From: an uncultured Lachnospiraceae bacterium
GTDB lineage: Bacteria; Bacillota; Clostridia; Lachnospirales; Lachnospiraceae
DNA length: 21,412 nt
Direction of reading: 5' to 3'
Assembly (NCBI GenBank): GCA_910587095.1
Contig: CAJUMJ010000006.1
Span: 1 to 21,412 of the forward strand
This document shows, piece by piece, positions 14,403 through 21,390 of the stretch (position 1 is the stretch's first letter; the number at the start of each line of letters is the position of its first letter). The translations under genes were made by a program, and so were the position numbers. Below the pieces are notes generated by a model, which was not told the DNA's origin, did not search any database, and saw nothing but the letters and a program-made list of their open reading frames with translations.

Positions 14403-14497
14403 TCCCCGTTCTCCAATCTTTCTGTATTATGTAAACTGTTCTTTCTCTAATTCACAAATCCGCGACATATAATTGATTCACAATGTAAACCATTCGG

Positions 14498-14522
14498 GAA
14501 GAATGCGCTTTTTGCATTCTTC
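14498..14522. other. 9-bp hairpin at the end of the beta-CASP nuclease gene
   Basis: GAAGAATGC (14498-14506) pairs perfectly with GCATTCTTC (14514-14522) around a 7-base loop and overlaps the stop codon of the upstream minus-strand gene. On the minus strand no T-run follows, so it may protect or process the 3' end rather than terminate by itself. Confidence 0.5.
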
Positions 14523-16122
14523 ATGTCCTCTCCCATTTATCGCAAAGCGCGTTAACCTGATCCGCGAATTTGGCCAGATCCTTGTTCGCACCGCCTTCGT
14601 TTTTATGGATAACTGCCATAAGCCGCTGCCCGCTGGCGAGAAGTCTCGCAAAGACGCCGGAAATACCGTGCGCTTTCTTTTTGATCGCCACAGGCGCCGC
14701 CTCATAAATAAATTCGTCGCTCAGCAGATCGTATCTTGTGCCGCTGTAAGGCGCGTACGCGTCCAGCCTGTGCTCCGCCTTCAGGCACTCCGTAAAAAGA
14801 GTACAGACGCTGTCCTCACCGTGCACGACAAAAACCTTCTCCGGCTTTTTCTCAAATCCGTCAATCCATCGCAGCAGCCCGTTTTTGTCCGCATGGCCGC
14901 TCATTCCCACAAGCTTTCTGATATCCGCCCTGACCTGGATCGGCTCGCCAAAGAGCTTGACCTCGTCTACGCCTTCCACCAGCATTCTGCCCAAAGTCCC
15001 GACAGCCTGGTATCCCACGAAGAGAATCGTGCACTCCGGCCGCCACAGATTATGTTTCAAATGGTGCCTGATACGCCCCGCCTCGCACATGCCGGAAGCG
15101 GATATAATAACCTTCGGCGTATGTTCGAAGTTGATAGCTTTTGACTCGTCGCTTGTTATGGCCAGCCGCAACCCGGGGAAGGTGATCGGATTAATCCCCT
15201 TCCTGACAAGCTCCATGGCCTCCTCGTCAAAACATCTCGCCTCATTCTTGTGGAAAATACCCGTGGCTTCCACCGCCAGCGGACTGTCCACGTAAACGGG
15301 AAAGTTCTCGTGTCCCTTAACCAGCCTGTCGTCCTTGATCTGACGAAGGAAATACAACATCTCCTGCGTTCTGCCAACCGCAAACGAGGGGATCACCACA
15401 TTGCCTCCCCTGTCAAATGTAGTCTGCAAAATCTTTGTCAGCTCCCCTACATAATCCACCCGCTCCGCAGAATGCAGCCTGTCGCCATAGGTGGATTCCA
15501 TCACTACATAATCCGCCTCCGCAGTATTTTTCGGATCCTTGATAAGAGGCTGCTCACTGTTTCCGATATCTCCCGAAAAGACAAGCTTTTTCGTCACGCC
15601 GCTCTCCGTCGCCCATACCTCTATGCTGGAAGAGCCGAGCAGGTGCCCGATATCTGTAAAGCGTATCTTAATATTCTCACACACCTGAATTTCACTGTCA
15701 TAGTCGCAGGGGATAAGCCGTCTGATCGCCCCGTCCGCGTCTTCCATCGTATAAAGCGGCTCGATCAGTTCATTTTCCGCGCTTCTTTTTGCCTTTCGGT
15801 TTTTCCACTCCGCCTCCTGCATCTGGATATGCGCGCAGTCACGAAGCATGATACTGCACAGATCACAGGTCGGCGCGGTCGCGTAAATCGCCCCCCTGAA
15901 TCCCCGCGCATAGAGAAGCGGAAGAAGCCCCGAATGATCCACATGGGCATGAGTCAAAAACACATAGTCGATAAGCGCTTCATCCACGGGAAGATCGCAG
16001 TTCTCGAATACGTTCGCTCCCTGCTCCATACCGTAATCCACCAAAATATTCTTTTCGCCTACCCGCAGATAATGACAGCTTCCCGTCACCTCATGGTCGG
16101 CGCCGATAAACATAAGCTCCAT
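14521..16122 (-). CDS. MBL-fold beta-CASP ribonuclease (CPSF73/YSH1-like)
   Basis: A 533-residue metallo-beta-lactamase nuclease of the beta-CASP group. Zinc ligands are visible in FLTHAHVDHSG (His58, His60, Asp62, His63), in FTDIGHLLGSSSIEV and in SGDIGN. The beta-CASP part contains STYGDRLH, VVIPSFAVGRTQE, ISASGMCEAGRIRHHL, MSGHADKNGLL and FVVHGED, the order seen in RNA-processing enzymes. The ATG at 16122 is preceded by GGAGG with 6 bases spacing; the open frame up to 16224 overlaps the promoter and is rejected. The last 60 residues (KKKAHGISGVFARL onward) are an extra tail. Likely an RNA endo- or exonuclease; the substrate is unknown. It is transcribed from its own promoter, divergent from ytaF. 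Confidence 0.9.
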   Translation of the reverse strand: MELMFIGADHEVTGSCHYLRVGEKNILVDYGMEQGANVFENCDLPVDEALIDYVFLTHAHVDHSGLLPLLYARGFRGAIYATAPTCDLCSIMLRDCAHIQMQEAEWKNRKAKRSAENELIEPLYTMEDADGAIRRLIPCDYDSEIQVCENIKIRFTDIGHLLGSSSIEVWATESGVTKKLVFSGDIGNSEQPLIKDPKNTAEADYVVMESTYGDRLHSAERVDYVGELTKILQTTFDRGGNVVIPSFAVGRTQEMLYFLRQIKDDRLVKGHENFPVYVDSPLAVEATGIFHKNEARCFDEEAMELVRKGINPITFPGLRLAITSDESKAINFEHTPKVIISASGMCEAGRIRHHLKHNLWRPECTILFVGYQAVGTLGRMLVEGVDEVKLFGEPIQVRADIRKLVGMSGHADKNGLLRWIDGFEKKPEKVFVVHGEDSVCTLFTECLKAEHRLDAYAPYSGTRYDLLSDEFIYEAAPVAIKKKAHGISGVFARLLASGQRLMAVIHKNEGGANKDLAKFADQVNALCDKWERT

Positions 16123-16164
16123 ATAATGCCTCCGCTCCTCATTGTCTTTTTTTGCATTTCTTAC

Positions 16165-16193
16165 ATCATACCATTTTTTTCGAAAAGCGTAAA
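16165..16193 (-). promoter_or_regulatory. Promoter of the beta-CASP nuclease gene
   Basis: On the minus strand TTTACG (16193-16188) and TATGAT (16170-16165), 17-base spacer, leader of about 35 bases. Confidence 0.6.
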
Positions 16194-16211
16194 TCTTTTC
16201 GGAAATATCTT

Positions 16212-16240
16212 TTGAGATTTCCATACTATATTAATAAAAT
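16212..16240 (+). promoter_or_regulatory. ytaF promoter
   Basis: TTGAGA (16212-16217) and TAAAAT (16235-16240), 17-base spacer, with a very short leader before the ATG at 16260. Divergent from the beta-CASP promoter. Confidence 0.5.
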
Positions 16241-16259
16241 CCCGATGAGGTAAACACCC

Positions 16260-16895
16260 ATGTCTTTTTCGCTTTCCTCCCTGCTTCTTTTTCTTGTCGC
16301 CGTCTCCGTGGACTCCATGACGGCAGGTTTTTCATATGGCACGCAAAGGGTTCATATCAAACCGCTCTCTCTGCTTTTCCTGTCCTGCATACCGGCTCTT
16401 TTTGTCACCGTCGCCGGAAGTCTCGGCACGGTGGCCGGAAGCCTCCTTCCGTCCGGTTCTCTTCCCTTCATTTCCTTCCTGTTTCTCACGGCGATCGGCA
16501 GCGCGAAACTTTTGGAGAGCCTGATTCGCCATCTGGCCCAAAAACGCCCCAGTCTCATGGGAAACTGGGGCTGCAAAATCAAGCAGGTAAATATTATCTT
16601 TACTGTCTACCTCTCACCGGAGGAGGCCAACCGGACAGATCTGCAGGTTTTAAGCGCAAAGGAAGCGCTTCTTTTAAGCCTTGCCCTTTCCCTGGACAGC
16701 ATTCTTGTTGGAATGGCTTTCTCCGCCGCCGCCATACCCCCGCTCCTCCTGCTGCTGTCAGCAACCTTTTTCAACCTCATCCTGTTTCTTTCCGGTTTCT
16801 GTCTGGGCCGCCTGCTCTCTCTGGCGCTCCACATGGATCTCTCCTGGCTCAGCGGACTTTGCCTCCTACTCCTGGCTTTCCGCTCTCTTACATGA
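16260..16895 (+). CDS. ytaF: Sporulation membrane protein YtaF (MntP-like)
   Basis: A 211-residue polytopic membrane protein. Six hydrophobic segments are visible: about 5-22, 34-55, 62-84, 132-152, 154-175 and 190-207. The first and fourth carry the paired acidic motifs VAVSVDSMTAGFSYG and ALSLDSILVGMAFS, the internal duplication of the MntP/YtaF transporter fold. A polar loop (about 88-125, including MGNWGCKIKQ) separates the halves. TGAGGT lies 10 bases before the ATG. The family is linked to sporulation by name; the transported ion, if any, is unproven. Its last 30 bases overlap the 3' end of the P-type ATPase gene on the opposite strand. Confidence 0.88.
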   Translation: MSFSLSSLLLFLVAVSVDSMTAGFSYGTQRVHIKPLSLLFLSCIPALFVTVAGSLGTVAGSLLPSGSLPFISFLFLTAIGSAKLLESLIRHLAQKRPSLMGNWGCKIKQVNIIFTVYLSPEEANRTDLQVLSAKEALLLSLALSLDSILVGMAFSAAAIPPLLLLLSATFFNLILFLSGFCLGRLLSLALHMDLSWLSGLCLLLLAFRSLT

Positions 16896-19583
16896 AACCT
16901 GCCTTGCGCCGGAGTCAGCCATCCCGACAACCACCAGCAGTTCATGTACAAACAAAGGCGTCACCGAGAGGATGATCAACCGCACCCATTCTCCAGCGCC
17001 AAGCCGCACGGTTCCAAAAAGGGTGACCAAAAAGGGAAGCTCCGTCACTGCTGCCTGTAAGATGATACCCGCCACCAGAGCAAGCAGCATCTGTGGGTTG
17101 TTTCTATGGTTCATCCGGAAAACGGAGCGGTTTACGTCGCGCATGCCGATGGCGTGAAAGAGCTGGCTGATTCCCAGCACGGTAAAGGCATGCGTCTGCG
17201 CCCTGGCAAGAACACCCGAAACATTCAGCCCCTCTAACACATTATGTAAACTTATCGGAAGCCCTTCCGATACAATCCAGTCGTAGGGAACCTTTAAAAA
17301 CGCCGTCAGGCTGATTCCCCCGATCACCATCCCGTAACAGATCACACATAAAAGCCCTCCCTTCGCAAAAAGCGATTCTTCCTTTCTTCTCGGCGGTTCC
17401 CGCATCAGACTCTCGGTGTCGTTGTCATCCACCCCAAGCGCAAGGGCCGGAAGCGAATCCGTAATCAGATTGATCCACAAAATAAAACCGGCAGTCAGGG
17501 GAACCGGCAAACCCGCCACGATCGTTAACAACATGGTAAGGATTTCACCCAGATTGGAGGACAAAAGAAACAGCACCGACTTCCTTATATTTTCATAAAT
17601 TCCCCGGCCTTCCCGTATGGCTGTGTGTATGGTAGCTACATTGTCATCCATCAATACGAAATCAGCCGCGCCTCTCGCCACGTCGGTGCCTCCCTGCCCC
17701 ATGGCAATCCCGATATCCGCCGCCTGTAAGGAAGGGGCGTCATTGACCCCGTCACCGGTCATGGCAACTGTTTTATGTAAACTTCTATATCCTTCCACAA
17801 TGCGAACCTTATGCTCCGGCGTCACCCTGGCAAAGACTCTAAGCTGCGGGAGCCTCTGTAAAAAGGCCGGCTCCTTCAAATGATCCAGCTCCCTGCCTGT
17901 GATACACTCCTGCGTCCTGCTGGCAATTCCCAATTGTCTCGCGATGGAAAAGGCCGTGTCGGGATGGTCGCCCGTGATCATCACTGTAGTAACTCCTGCC
18001 CGGGAAAAGCCCTGCACCGCCGCCATGGCTTCGGGTCTGACCGGGTCCTGCATACTGACAAAACCCAAAAACACCAAGCCTCTCTCACTCATACTTCCTT
18101 CCGGCTCCATGGCAAGAGCCAGCACTCTCCTGCCCTCCCCCATCAAACTCTTTTGTATCCCCGAAAGCCTGTCCCGTTCCGCCACGGTGAGTTCCTGCAG
18201 CTTTCCGTTTCGAAAATATCTGTCACAGTTTTCCAGAATCCTCTCCGCTGCGCCTTTTGTGTAAGCTATCCTTCCGCTCCCCTCCCGGTGCAGTGTTGTC
18301 ATCATCTTGCGGTTTGAGTCAAAGCCGATCTCCTGAAGCCTCGGATGCTGCTCCCTGACTCTCCCGACCCGGATTCCGCAATTCTGCGCCATATGAAGGA
18401 GGGCCAGCTCCGTGGGATCGCCCACCTCCTCCTCGCCTGTCTGTCCGTCATTACACAGCACACAGCCAAGAAGAAAATGCCTGACGCTTTGGCTTTCTTC
18501 CCGCCCTGTCAGAGCACTCTCAAAAAGCGCCTCGAAGCCCTCACGCTCCGTAAGCTTTCCGTCAAGATAGCACTCCGTAACCGTCATTTTATTCTGTGTC
18601 AGCGTCCCGGTCTTGTCCGAGCAGACCACCTCCACCGCTCCAAGCGTCTCCACCGCCGAAAGCCTGCGTACTATCGTCTTCGCCTTGACCATGCGCGACA
18701 CACTAAGCGCCAGCACAATCGTCACAATGGCGGGAAGCCCCTCCGGCACGGCCGCCACCGCCAGAGACACCGAAGTCAGAAGCATTTCTCCCACATCCCG
18801 CTTCTGCCAGACCGCCACCAGAAAAAGAAGGACACAGATGCCAACCGCCAGAGCGCTGAGTACTTTGCCAAGCTCTCCCAGCCTTATCTGCAGCGGGGTC
18901 AGTTTTTCCTGATGACCGTGAAGCATGTCCGCAATATGGCCGACACGAGTATCCATTCCCGTAGCCGTCACTACCCCTGCGCCACGTCCCTTTGTCACAT
19001 AGGTGGACATATACATCATGTTGGGACTGCTGTTGTCTGCCGCGCCTCTCTCTACAAACGCCGCATCCTTCTCTACCGGAACAGACTCTCCTGTAAGGGT
19101 AGACTCTTCCGCAAAAATCCCGGCACTTTCAATTAGACGCAAATCTGCCGGAACCCTGTTTCCCGCCTCCAGAAGTACGATATCTCCCGGTACAAGCTCA
19201 TGAGAAGGTATACTTCTGGCCACACCGTCCCGTAAAACAGTCGCTCTTGGCTCCGAAATCTGTTTCAGCGCCTCCACCGCCCTGCCTGCCTTTCCTTCCT
19301 GAATGATACCTACCGCCGCATTCAACGCGACAACCGCCACAATAATGATGGCATCCCCAAACTCATTGAGCATCATCGAAATCGCCATAGCAACCATCAG
19401 AATCAAAATGAGAGGATCGTTCAACTGCTCCGCTATCCTCCGCCCCAGGCTCTTTTTCTCCTGATCCTTTAATCTGTTCGGCCCATACTTCGTAAGCCGC
19501 TCCGCAGCCTGGCCAGCGCTAAGACCCGCCTCATCCGTCTGCAGAGCGCAAATCGTCTCCGACACGCTTCTGTTCTCATACAT
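16866..19583 (-). CDS. Calcium-transporting P-type ATPase (SERCA/PMCA-like)
   Basis: A 905-residue P2-type cation pump. The cation-ATPase N domain (about 1-70) is followed by the actuator motif TGES (164-167), the phosphorylation motif DKTGTLT (Asp323), the nucleotide domain with YTKGAAERIL, and the hinge TGDGVNDAP (609-617). Ten membrane segments are predicted. Calcium-site residues known from SERCA are present: Glu281 in PEGLP (M4), Asn677 and Glu680 in SSNLGE (M5), and Asn705, Thr708, Asp709 in NLITDSLPALALG (M6). That supports Ca2+ export rather than Na+/K+ or heavy-metal transport, possibly with two sites. GGAGG lies 8 bases before the ATG. It overlaps ytaF tail to tail by 30 bases and I see no terminator between them. 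Confidence 0.95.
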   Translation of the reverse strand: MYENRSVSETICALQTDEAGLSAGQAAERLTKYGPNRLKDQEKKSLGRRIAEQLNDPLILILMVAMAISMMLNEFGDAIIIVAVVALNAAVGIIQEGKAGRAVEALKQISEPRATVLRDGVARSIPSHELVPGDIVLLEAGNRVPADLRLIESAGIFAEESTLTGESVPVEKDAAFVERGAADNSSPNMMYMSTYVTKGRGAGVVTATGMDTRVGHIADMLHGHQEKLTPLQIRLGELGKVLSALAVGICVLLFLVAVWQKRDVGEMLLTSVSLAVAAVPEGLPAIVTIVLALSVSRMVKAKTIVRRLSAVETLGAVEVVCSDKTGTLTQNKMTVTECYLDGKLTEREGFEALFESALTGREESQSVRHFLLGCVLCNDGQTGEEEVGDPTELALLHMAQNCGIRVGRVREQHPRLQEIGFDSNRKMMTTLHREGSGRIAYTKGAAERILENCDRYFRNGKLQELTVAERDRLSGIQKSLMGEGRRVLALAMEPEGSMSERGLVFLGFVSMQDPVRPEAMAAVQGFSRAGVTTVMITGDHPDTAFSIARQLGIASRTQECITGRELDHLKEPAFLQRLPQLRVFARVTPEHKVRIVEGYRSLHKTVAMTGDGVNDAPSLQAADIGIAMGQGGTDVARGAADFVLMDDNVATIHTAIREGRGIYENIRKSVLFLLSSNLGEILTMLLTIVAGLPVPLTAGFILWINLITDSLPALALGVDDNDTESLMREPPRRKEESLFAKGGLLCVICYGMVIGGISLTAFLKVPYDWIVSEGLPISLHNVLEGLNVSGVLARAQTHAFTVLGISQLFHAIGMRDVNRSVFRMNHRNNPQMLLALVAGIILQAAVTELPFLVTLFGTVRLGAGEWVRLIILSVTPLFVHELLVVVGMADSGARQVSCKRAESQE

Positions 19584-19629
19584 ACACCCAACCTCCCAGC
19601 TTTTCTAAAGACATGTCCGACGCCCCGCG

Positions 19630-19650
19630 CAAGCCCCTCTTCAGGGCTTG
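19630..19650. other. Leader hairpin before the P-type ATPase gene
   Basis: CAAGCCC (19630-19636) pairs with GGGCTTG (19644-19650) around a 7-base loop, about 50 bases upstream of the ATPase start codon, without a T-run. It could be part of the leader of that message; function unknown. Confidence 0.35.
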
Positions 19651-19731
19651 TCATCTTCCGGGCAGCCGTGATTTCCTGTATGATAAGATATATTCATGTA
19701 CGTATTCGAATATTACTTTGTCTTGCATGCA

Positions 19732-19765
19732 GGCATGCTGCCCGTCTGCATGGGATCAAGGCTCT
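19732..19765. repeat. Repeat unit 1 (34 bases)
   Basis: First of two 34-base direct repeats, differing at three positions. The shared core is GCATGGGATCAAGGCTCT, preceded by GGCATGCT. CATGC and GCATG within the unit can form a 5-bp hairpin. The unit is immediately followed by seven Ts. Confidence 0.85.
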
Positions 19766-19846
19766 TTTTTTCCGTGTATTAGCAGATTCGGCATGCTCCC
19801 CGTTAGCATGGGATCAAGGCTCTGCTTATACGCGGAAAAAGGAGCC
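19760..19846. repeat. Long inverted repeat enclosing repeat unit 2
   Basis: The left arm (19760-19786, GGCTC-T7-CCGTGTATTAGCAGA) pairs with the right arm (19821-19846, TCTGCTTATACGCGG-A5-GGAGCC). Over the inner 20 bases of each arm only two positions differ, and one of these is a G-U pair if the plus strand is transcribed. The enclosed loop carries repeat unit 2, which itself can fold. The right arm continues into the greA terminator stem. Confidence 0.75.
19790..19823. repeat. Repeat unit 2 (34 bases)
   Basis: Second copy of the 34-base unit, 58 bases downstream of the first. Its centre differs from unit 1 (CCCCGTTA in place of GCCCGTCT), yet CATGCT still pairs with AGCATG, giving a 6-bp stem. 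Conserved folding with changed loop suggests that structure matters. Confidence 0.85.
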
Positions 19847-19867
19847 TCTGTATATCAGAAGCTCCTT
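19836..19867 (-). terminator. greA terminator overlapping the stop codon
   Basis: On the minus strand AAGGAGC (19867-19861) pairs with GCTCCTT (19845-19839), with an inner TCTG/CAGA stem, and is followed by TTTTT. The greA stop codon lies inside the stem. Confidence 0.85.
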
Positions 19868-20358
19868 AGCTTATCGGTTCCGTCATCGATTGTATTTTCG
19901 ATAGATTTTACAACTACGTAGTAGCCTCCGCCTCCGGCCAACTCCACGTACACGCGGTCGCCCTTCTTATGTCCAAGAAGAGCCTTGCCGAGCGGCGATT
20001 CCGTACTGATCAGTCCCTCCAGGGAATTTCCCCGCACCGTAGTCACCAACCTGTACTTTTCCGTGAGGTTATCTTCCTCAAAAAATACCTCAACCGTGTT
20101 GTTCATGCCTACTTCATCCTCCGCGGACTCATCGGACACAATCACGGCGGTTTTGATCATCCGTTCCAGATAGCGGATGCGGCTCTCATTCTGGTTCTTT
20201 ACCTTCTTCGCCGCATGGTACTCGAAGTTTTCGCTCAAATCGCCATGTGCCCTGGCGGTCTTCACATCCTCCAAAGCCGCCGGCCGCACCACAAGCTTGC
20301 GGTACTCAATCTCCTCCTCCATCTTTCGGATGTCCTGTTTTGTCAATTCATTATGCAT
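19855..20358 (-). CDS. greA: Transcription elongation factor GreA
   Basis: A 167-residue factor that enters the secondary channel of RNA polymerase and stimulates cleavage of backtracked RNA. The N-terminal antiparallel coiled coil (about 1-75) carries ARAHGDLSENFEYHAAK, the signature with the acidic tip residues. The C-terminal FKBP-like domain (about 85-167) includes ISTESPLGKALLGHKKGD. The ATG at 20358 gives the usual N-terminus; the ribosome site is weak (AGGT), so coupling to the upstream gene, 12 bases away, is likely. The message ends at an overlapping terminator. Confidence 0.95.
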   Translation of the reverse strand: MHNELTKQDIRKMEEEIEYRKLVVRPAALEDVKTARAHGDLSENFEYHAAKKVKNQNESRIRYLERMIKTAVIVSDESAEDEVGMNNTVEVFFEEDNLTEKYRLVTTVRGNSLEGLISTESPLGKALLGHKKGDRVYVELAGGGGYYVVVKSIENTIDDGTDKLRSF

Positions 20359-20370
20359 GATCGTTTGGAC

Positions 20371-20607
20371 CTATTTTGCGTTTACCATATAGTCCAACAG
20401 ACGGTTTACATCCTCGGGCTCATGCGCGACAAGCTCCATCTCCGGAATTGCATTGTCAGCAAAAAGCTTCGTAAGCGCTACATATTTGGTAAGCTGGGAC
20501 TTTAAATTCAGTCTGTCGCCCTCTTTGGTCACTAACTCCACTGTGCCTTTGCACTGGTTCACTACTTCAAAAAATTTTTCAGGATCGTCGATGTTCATTA
20601 CTTTCAT
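20371..20607 (-). CDS. HPr-like small protein without the phospho-histidine
   Basis: A 78-residue protein. Sequence from about residue 20 (GTVELVTKEGDRLNLKSQL) to the end (MELVAHEPEDVNRLLDYM) matches the pattern of the PTS phosphocarrier HPr, where the corresponding stretches are strand-turn-NLKS-helix and a closing strand-helix. HPr's active-site GxHARPA is absent: the equivalent N-terminal segment is NIDDPEKFFEVV with no histidine. So it cannot act as the usual PTS carrier. GGAGG lies 8 bases before the ATG. It has its own promoter and lies 12 bases before greA, so the two are co-transcribed. Assignment to the HPr fold is by eye. Confidence 0.7.
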   Translation of the reverse strand: MKVMNIDDPEKFFEVVNQCKGTVELVTKEGDRLNLKSQLTKYVALTKLFADNAIPEMELVAHEPEDVNRLLDYMVNAK

Positions 20608-20651
20608 ATTCTTTTCCTCCCTTTTTTCATCTACTCTGCGTTTACCCCCTC

Positions 20652-20679
20652 ATAATACACCATTTTTCCTATTTGTCAA
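20652..20679 (-). promoter_or_regulatory. Promoter of the HPr-like/greA operon
   Basis: On the minus strand TTGACA (20679-20674) and TATTAT (20657-20652) with a 16-base spacer, a near-consensus sigma-A promoter in A/T-rich DNA. Confidence 0.8.
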
Positions 20680-20740
20680 ATGCTTTTAAAAATTAAATTT
20701 TATCTTTTAGAAAAATTTTGAAATTTTTTTATTTTTTTTG

Positions 20741-20769
20741 TTGACAAACAAAAACCCCTGTAGTATAGT
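20741..20769 (+). promoter_or_regulatory. tRNA-Gly promoter
   Basis: TTGACA (20741-20746) and TATAGT (20764-20769), 17-base spacer, about 45 bases before the mature tRNA. Confidence 0.85.
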
Positions 20770-20814
20770 ATTAATTGTCCGAGCGAGAGATACACAAACA
20801 GCTCAGACAAACAA

Positions 20815-20887
20815 GCGCGAGTGGCTCAGTTGGTGGAGCGCGACCTTGCCAAGGTCGAGGCCGCGGGTTCGAGTCCCGTCTCGCGCT
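20815..20887 (+). tRNA. tRNA-Gly (anticodon GCC)
   Basis: A full cloverleaf is visible: acceptor GCGCGAG/CTCGCGC (20815-20821 with 20880-20886), D stem GCTC/GAGC, anticodon stem CGACC/GGTCG with loop TTGCCAA (anticodon GCC at 20848-20850), T stem GCGGG/CCCGT with TTCGAGT loop, discriminator T. CCA is not encoded. A lone tRNA gene with its own promoter and terminator, and mobile-element debris right after it, as is common at tRNA genes. Confidence 0.97.
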
Positions 20888-20895
20888 CTTTTAAT

Positions 20896-20939
20896 AAGGC
20901 GGAAACGTTGATAAATACAGCGTTTCCGCCTTTTGTTCT
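20896..20939 (+). terminator. tRNA-Gly terminator
   Basis: AAGGCGGAAACG (20896-20907) pairs perfectly with CGTTTCCGCCTT (20921-20932) around a 13-base loop, followed by TTTTGTTCT. It is a 12-bp stem directly after the tRNA. Confidence 0.92.
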
Positions 20940-20949
20940 CTGCGATTTT

Positions 20950-20977
20950 TGAATCATTTTGATTCACACTTGAATCA
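20950..20977. repeat. Three TGAATCA/TGATTCA heptamers
   Basis: TGAATCA (20950-20956), its inverse TGATTCA (20960-20966) and TGAATCA again (20971-20977) lie just past the tRNA terminator. The first two form a 17-base palindrome. It may be a protein-binding site or the scar of an old integration at the tRNA; chance cannot be excluded. Confidence 0.45.
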
Positions 20978-21016
20978 CAATATTCTTTTTCCATCTAAAG
21001 CATCGAAAATCATTGA

Positions 21017-21127
21017 ACATACTATGAAGTGTCTACCTCCTGCGGCGGCTCGGAACGGCTCCGCGACAAGATGATACGGCTCATAAAATCAGAAACCGTC
21101 AAACCGCCCAATGACAAACAGGGATAA
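21017..21127 (+). pseudogene. 5'-truncated TnpW-like transposon gene
   Basis: An open frame directly after a TGA at 21014 encodes TYEVSTSCGGSERLRD, then KMIRLIKSE and a tail ending in NDKQG before TAA at 21125. The pattern Y-x-V-S, then a serine/glutamate stretch, then D-K-(I/M)-x-R-L-I-K-x-E is what I recall for the small TnpW-type proteins encoded just before large serine recombinases in Tn4451-like elements. No start codon with a ribosome site is present, so the 5' end has been lost. The family call rests on a short match and on its position next to the recombinase start. Confidence 0.5.
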
Positions 21128-21167
21128 GCGCGCTATAATTAGGTTAGCACATACTGTTTGTCGGGCG
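21105..21167 (+). promoter_or_regulatory. Promoter framed by an inverted repeat, before the recombinase
   Basis: ATGACA (21111-21116) and TATAAT (21134-21139) have a 17-base spacer. The -35 is embedded in GACAAACAG (21113-21121), which is repeated as its exact complement CTGTTTGTC (21154-21162). Outside these arms CGCCC (21105-21109) and GGGCG (21163-21167) also match. The right arm lies just before the AGGAGG ribosome site. This suggests an operator, or binding sites for the recombinase itself. Confidence 0.7.
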
Positions 21168-21190
21168 TTCATTACAGGAGGAATGAACAC

Positions 21191-21349
21191 ATGACAGCAA
21201 ATACATATAAGCCCGGGCAGATAACAGCATTATACGCCCGTCTTTCGCAGGAAGATACGTTAGAGGGCGACAGCAACAGCATTGTAAACCAAGATGGGAT
21301 TTGTCAAGGATATTTTCACCCAAAAGTTAGCGGATTGATTTATGCTTGA
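21191..21349 (+). pseudogene. Truncated large serine recombinase (Tn4451/Tn5397-like)
   Basis: The ATG at 21191 is preceded by AGGAGG with 9 bases spacing. The first 34 or so residues, MTANTYKPGQITALYARLSQ then EDTLEGDSNSIVNQ, match the start of TnpX/TndX-type recombinases, with the catalytic serine in YARLS. Then the similarity stops and 18 unrelated residues (DGICQGYFHPKVSGLIYA) lead to a TGA. The full enzyme is about 500-600 residues, so over 90 percent is missing. The fragment lacks the rest of the catalytic domain and cannot recombine DNA. The break near 21293 marks an internal deletion that removed most of the element. Confidence 0.85.
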
Positions 21350-21355
21350 ATAAGT

Positions 21356-21390
21356 AAAGGACAGTACCCACAAGGTGCTGTCCTTTTGTA
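21356..21390 (+). terminator. Terminator after the recombinase remnant
   Basis: AAAGGACAG (21356-21364) pairs with CTGTCCTTT (21378-21386), continued inward by a T-G pair and ACC/GGT around a 5-base loop, then TTTTGT. It probably belonged to the last gene of the deleted element, whose far end joins here. Confidence 0.88.

Noticed and set aside
14427..14490. Repeated ATGTAAAC motif upstream of thyA, also seen inside the ATPase gene
   Set aside because: Short and AT-rich, with irregular spacing. The copies inside coding sequence suggest chance.
15250..16215. 321-residue plus-strand frame over the beta-CASP gene
   Set aside because: Shadow frame with histidine/arginine-rich composition and no start signal.
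20803..20994. 63-residue minus-strand frame containing DGTRTRGLDLGK
   Set aside because: It is antisense to tRNA-Gly and its terminator. This peptide pattern is a well-known false gene produced by tRNA complements.
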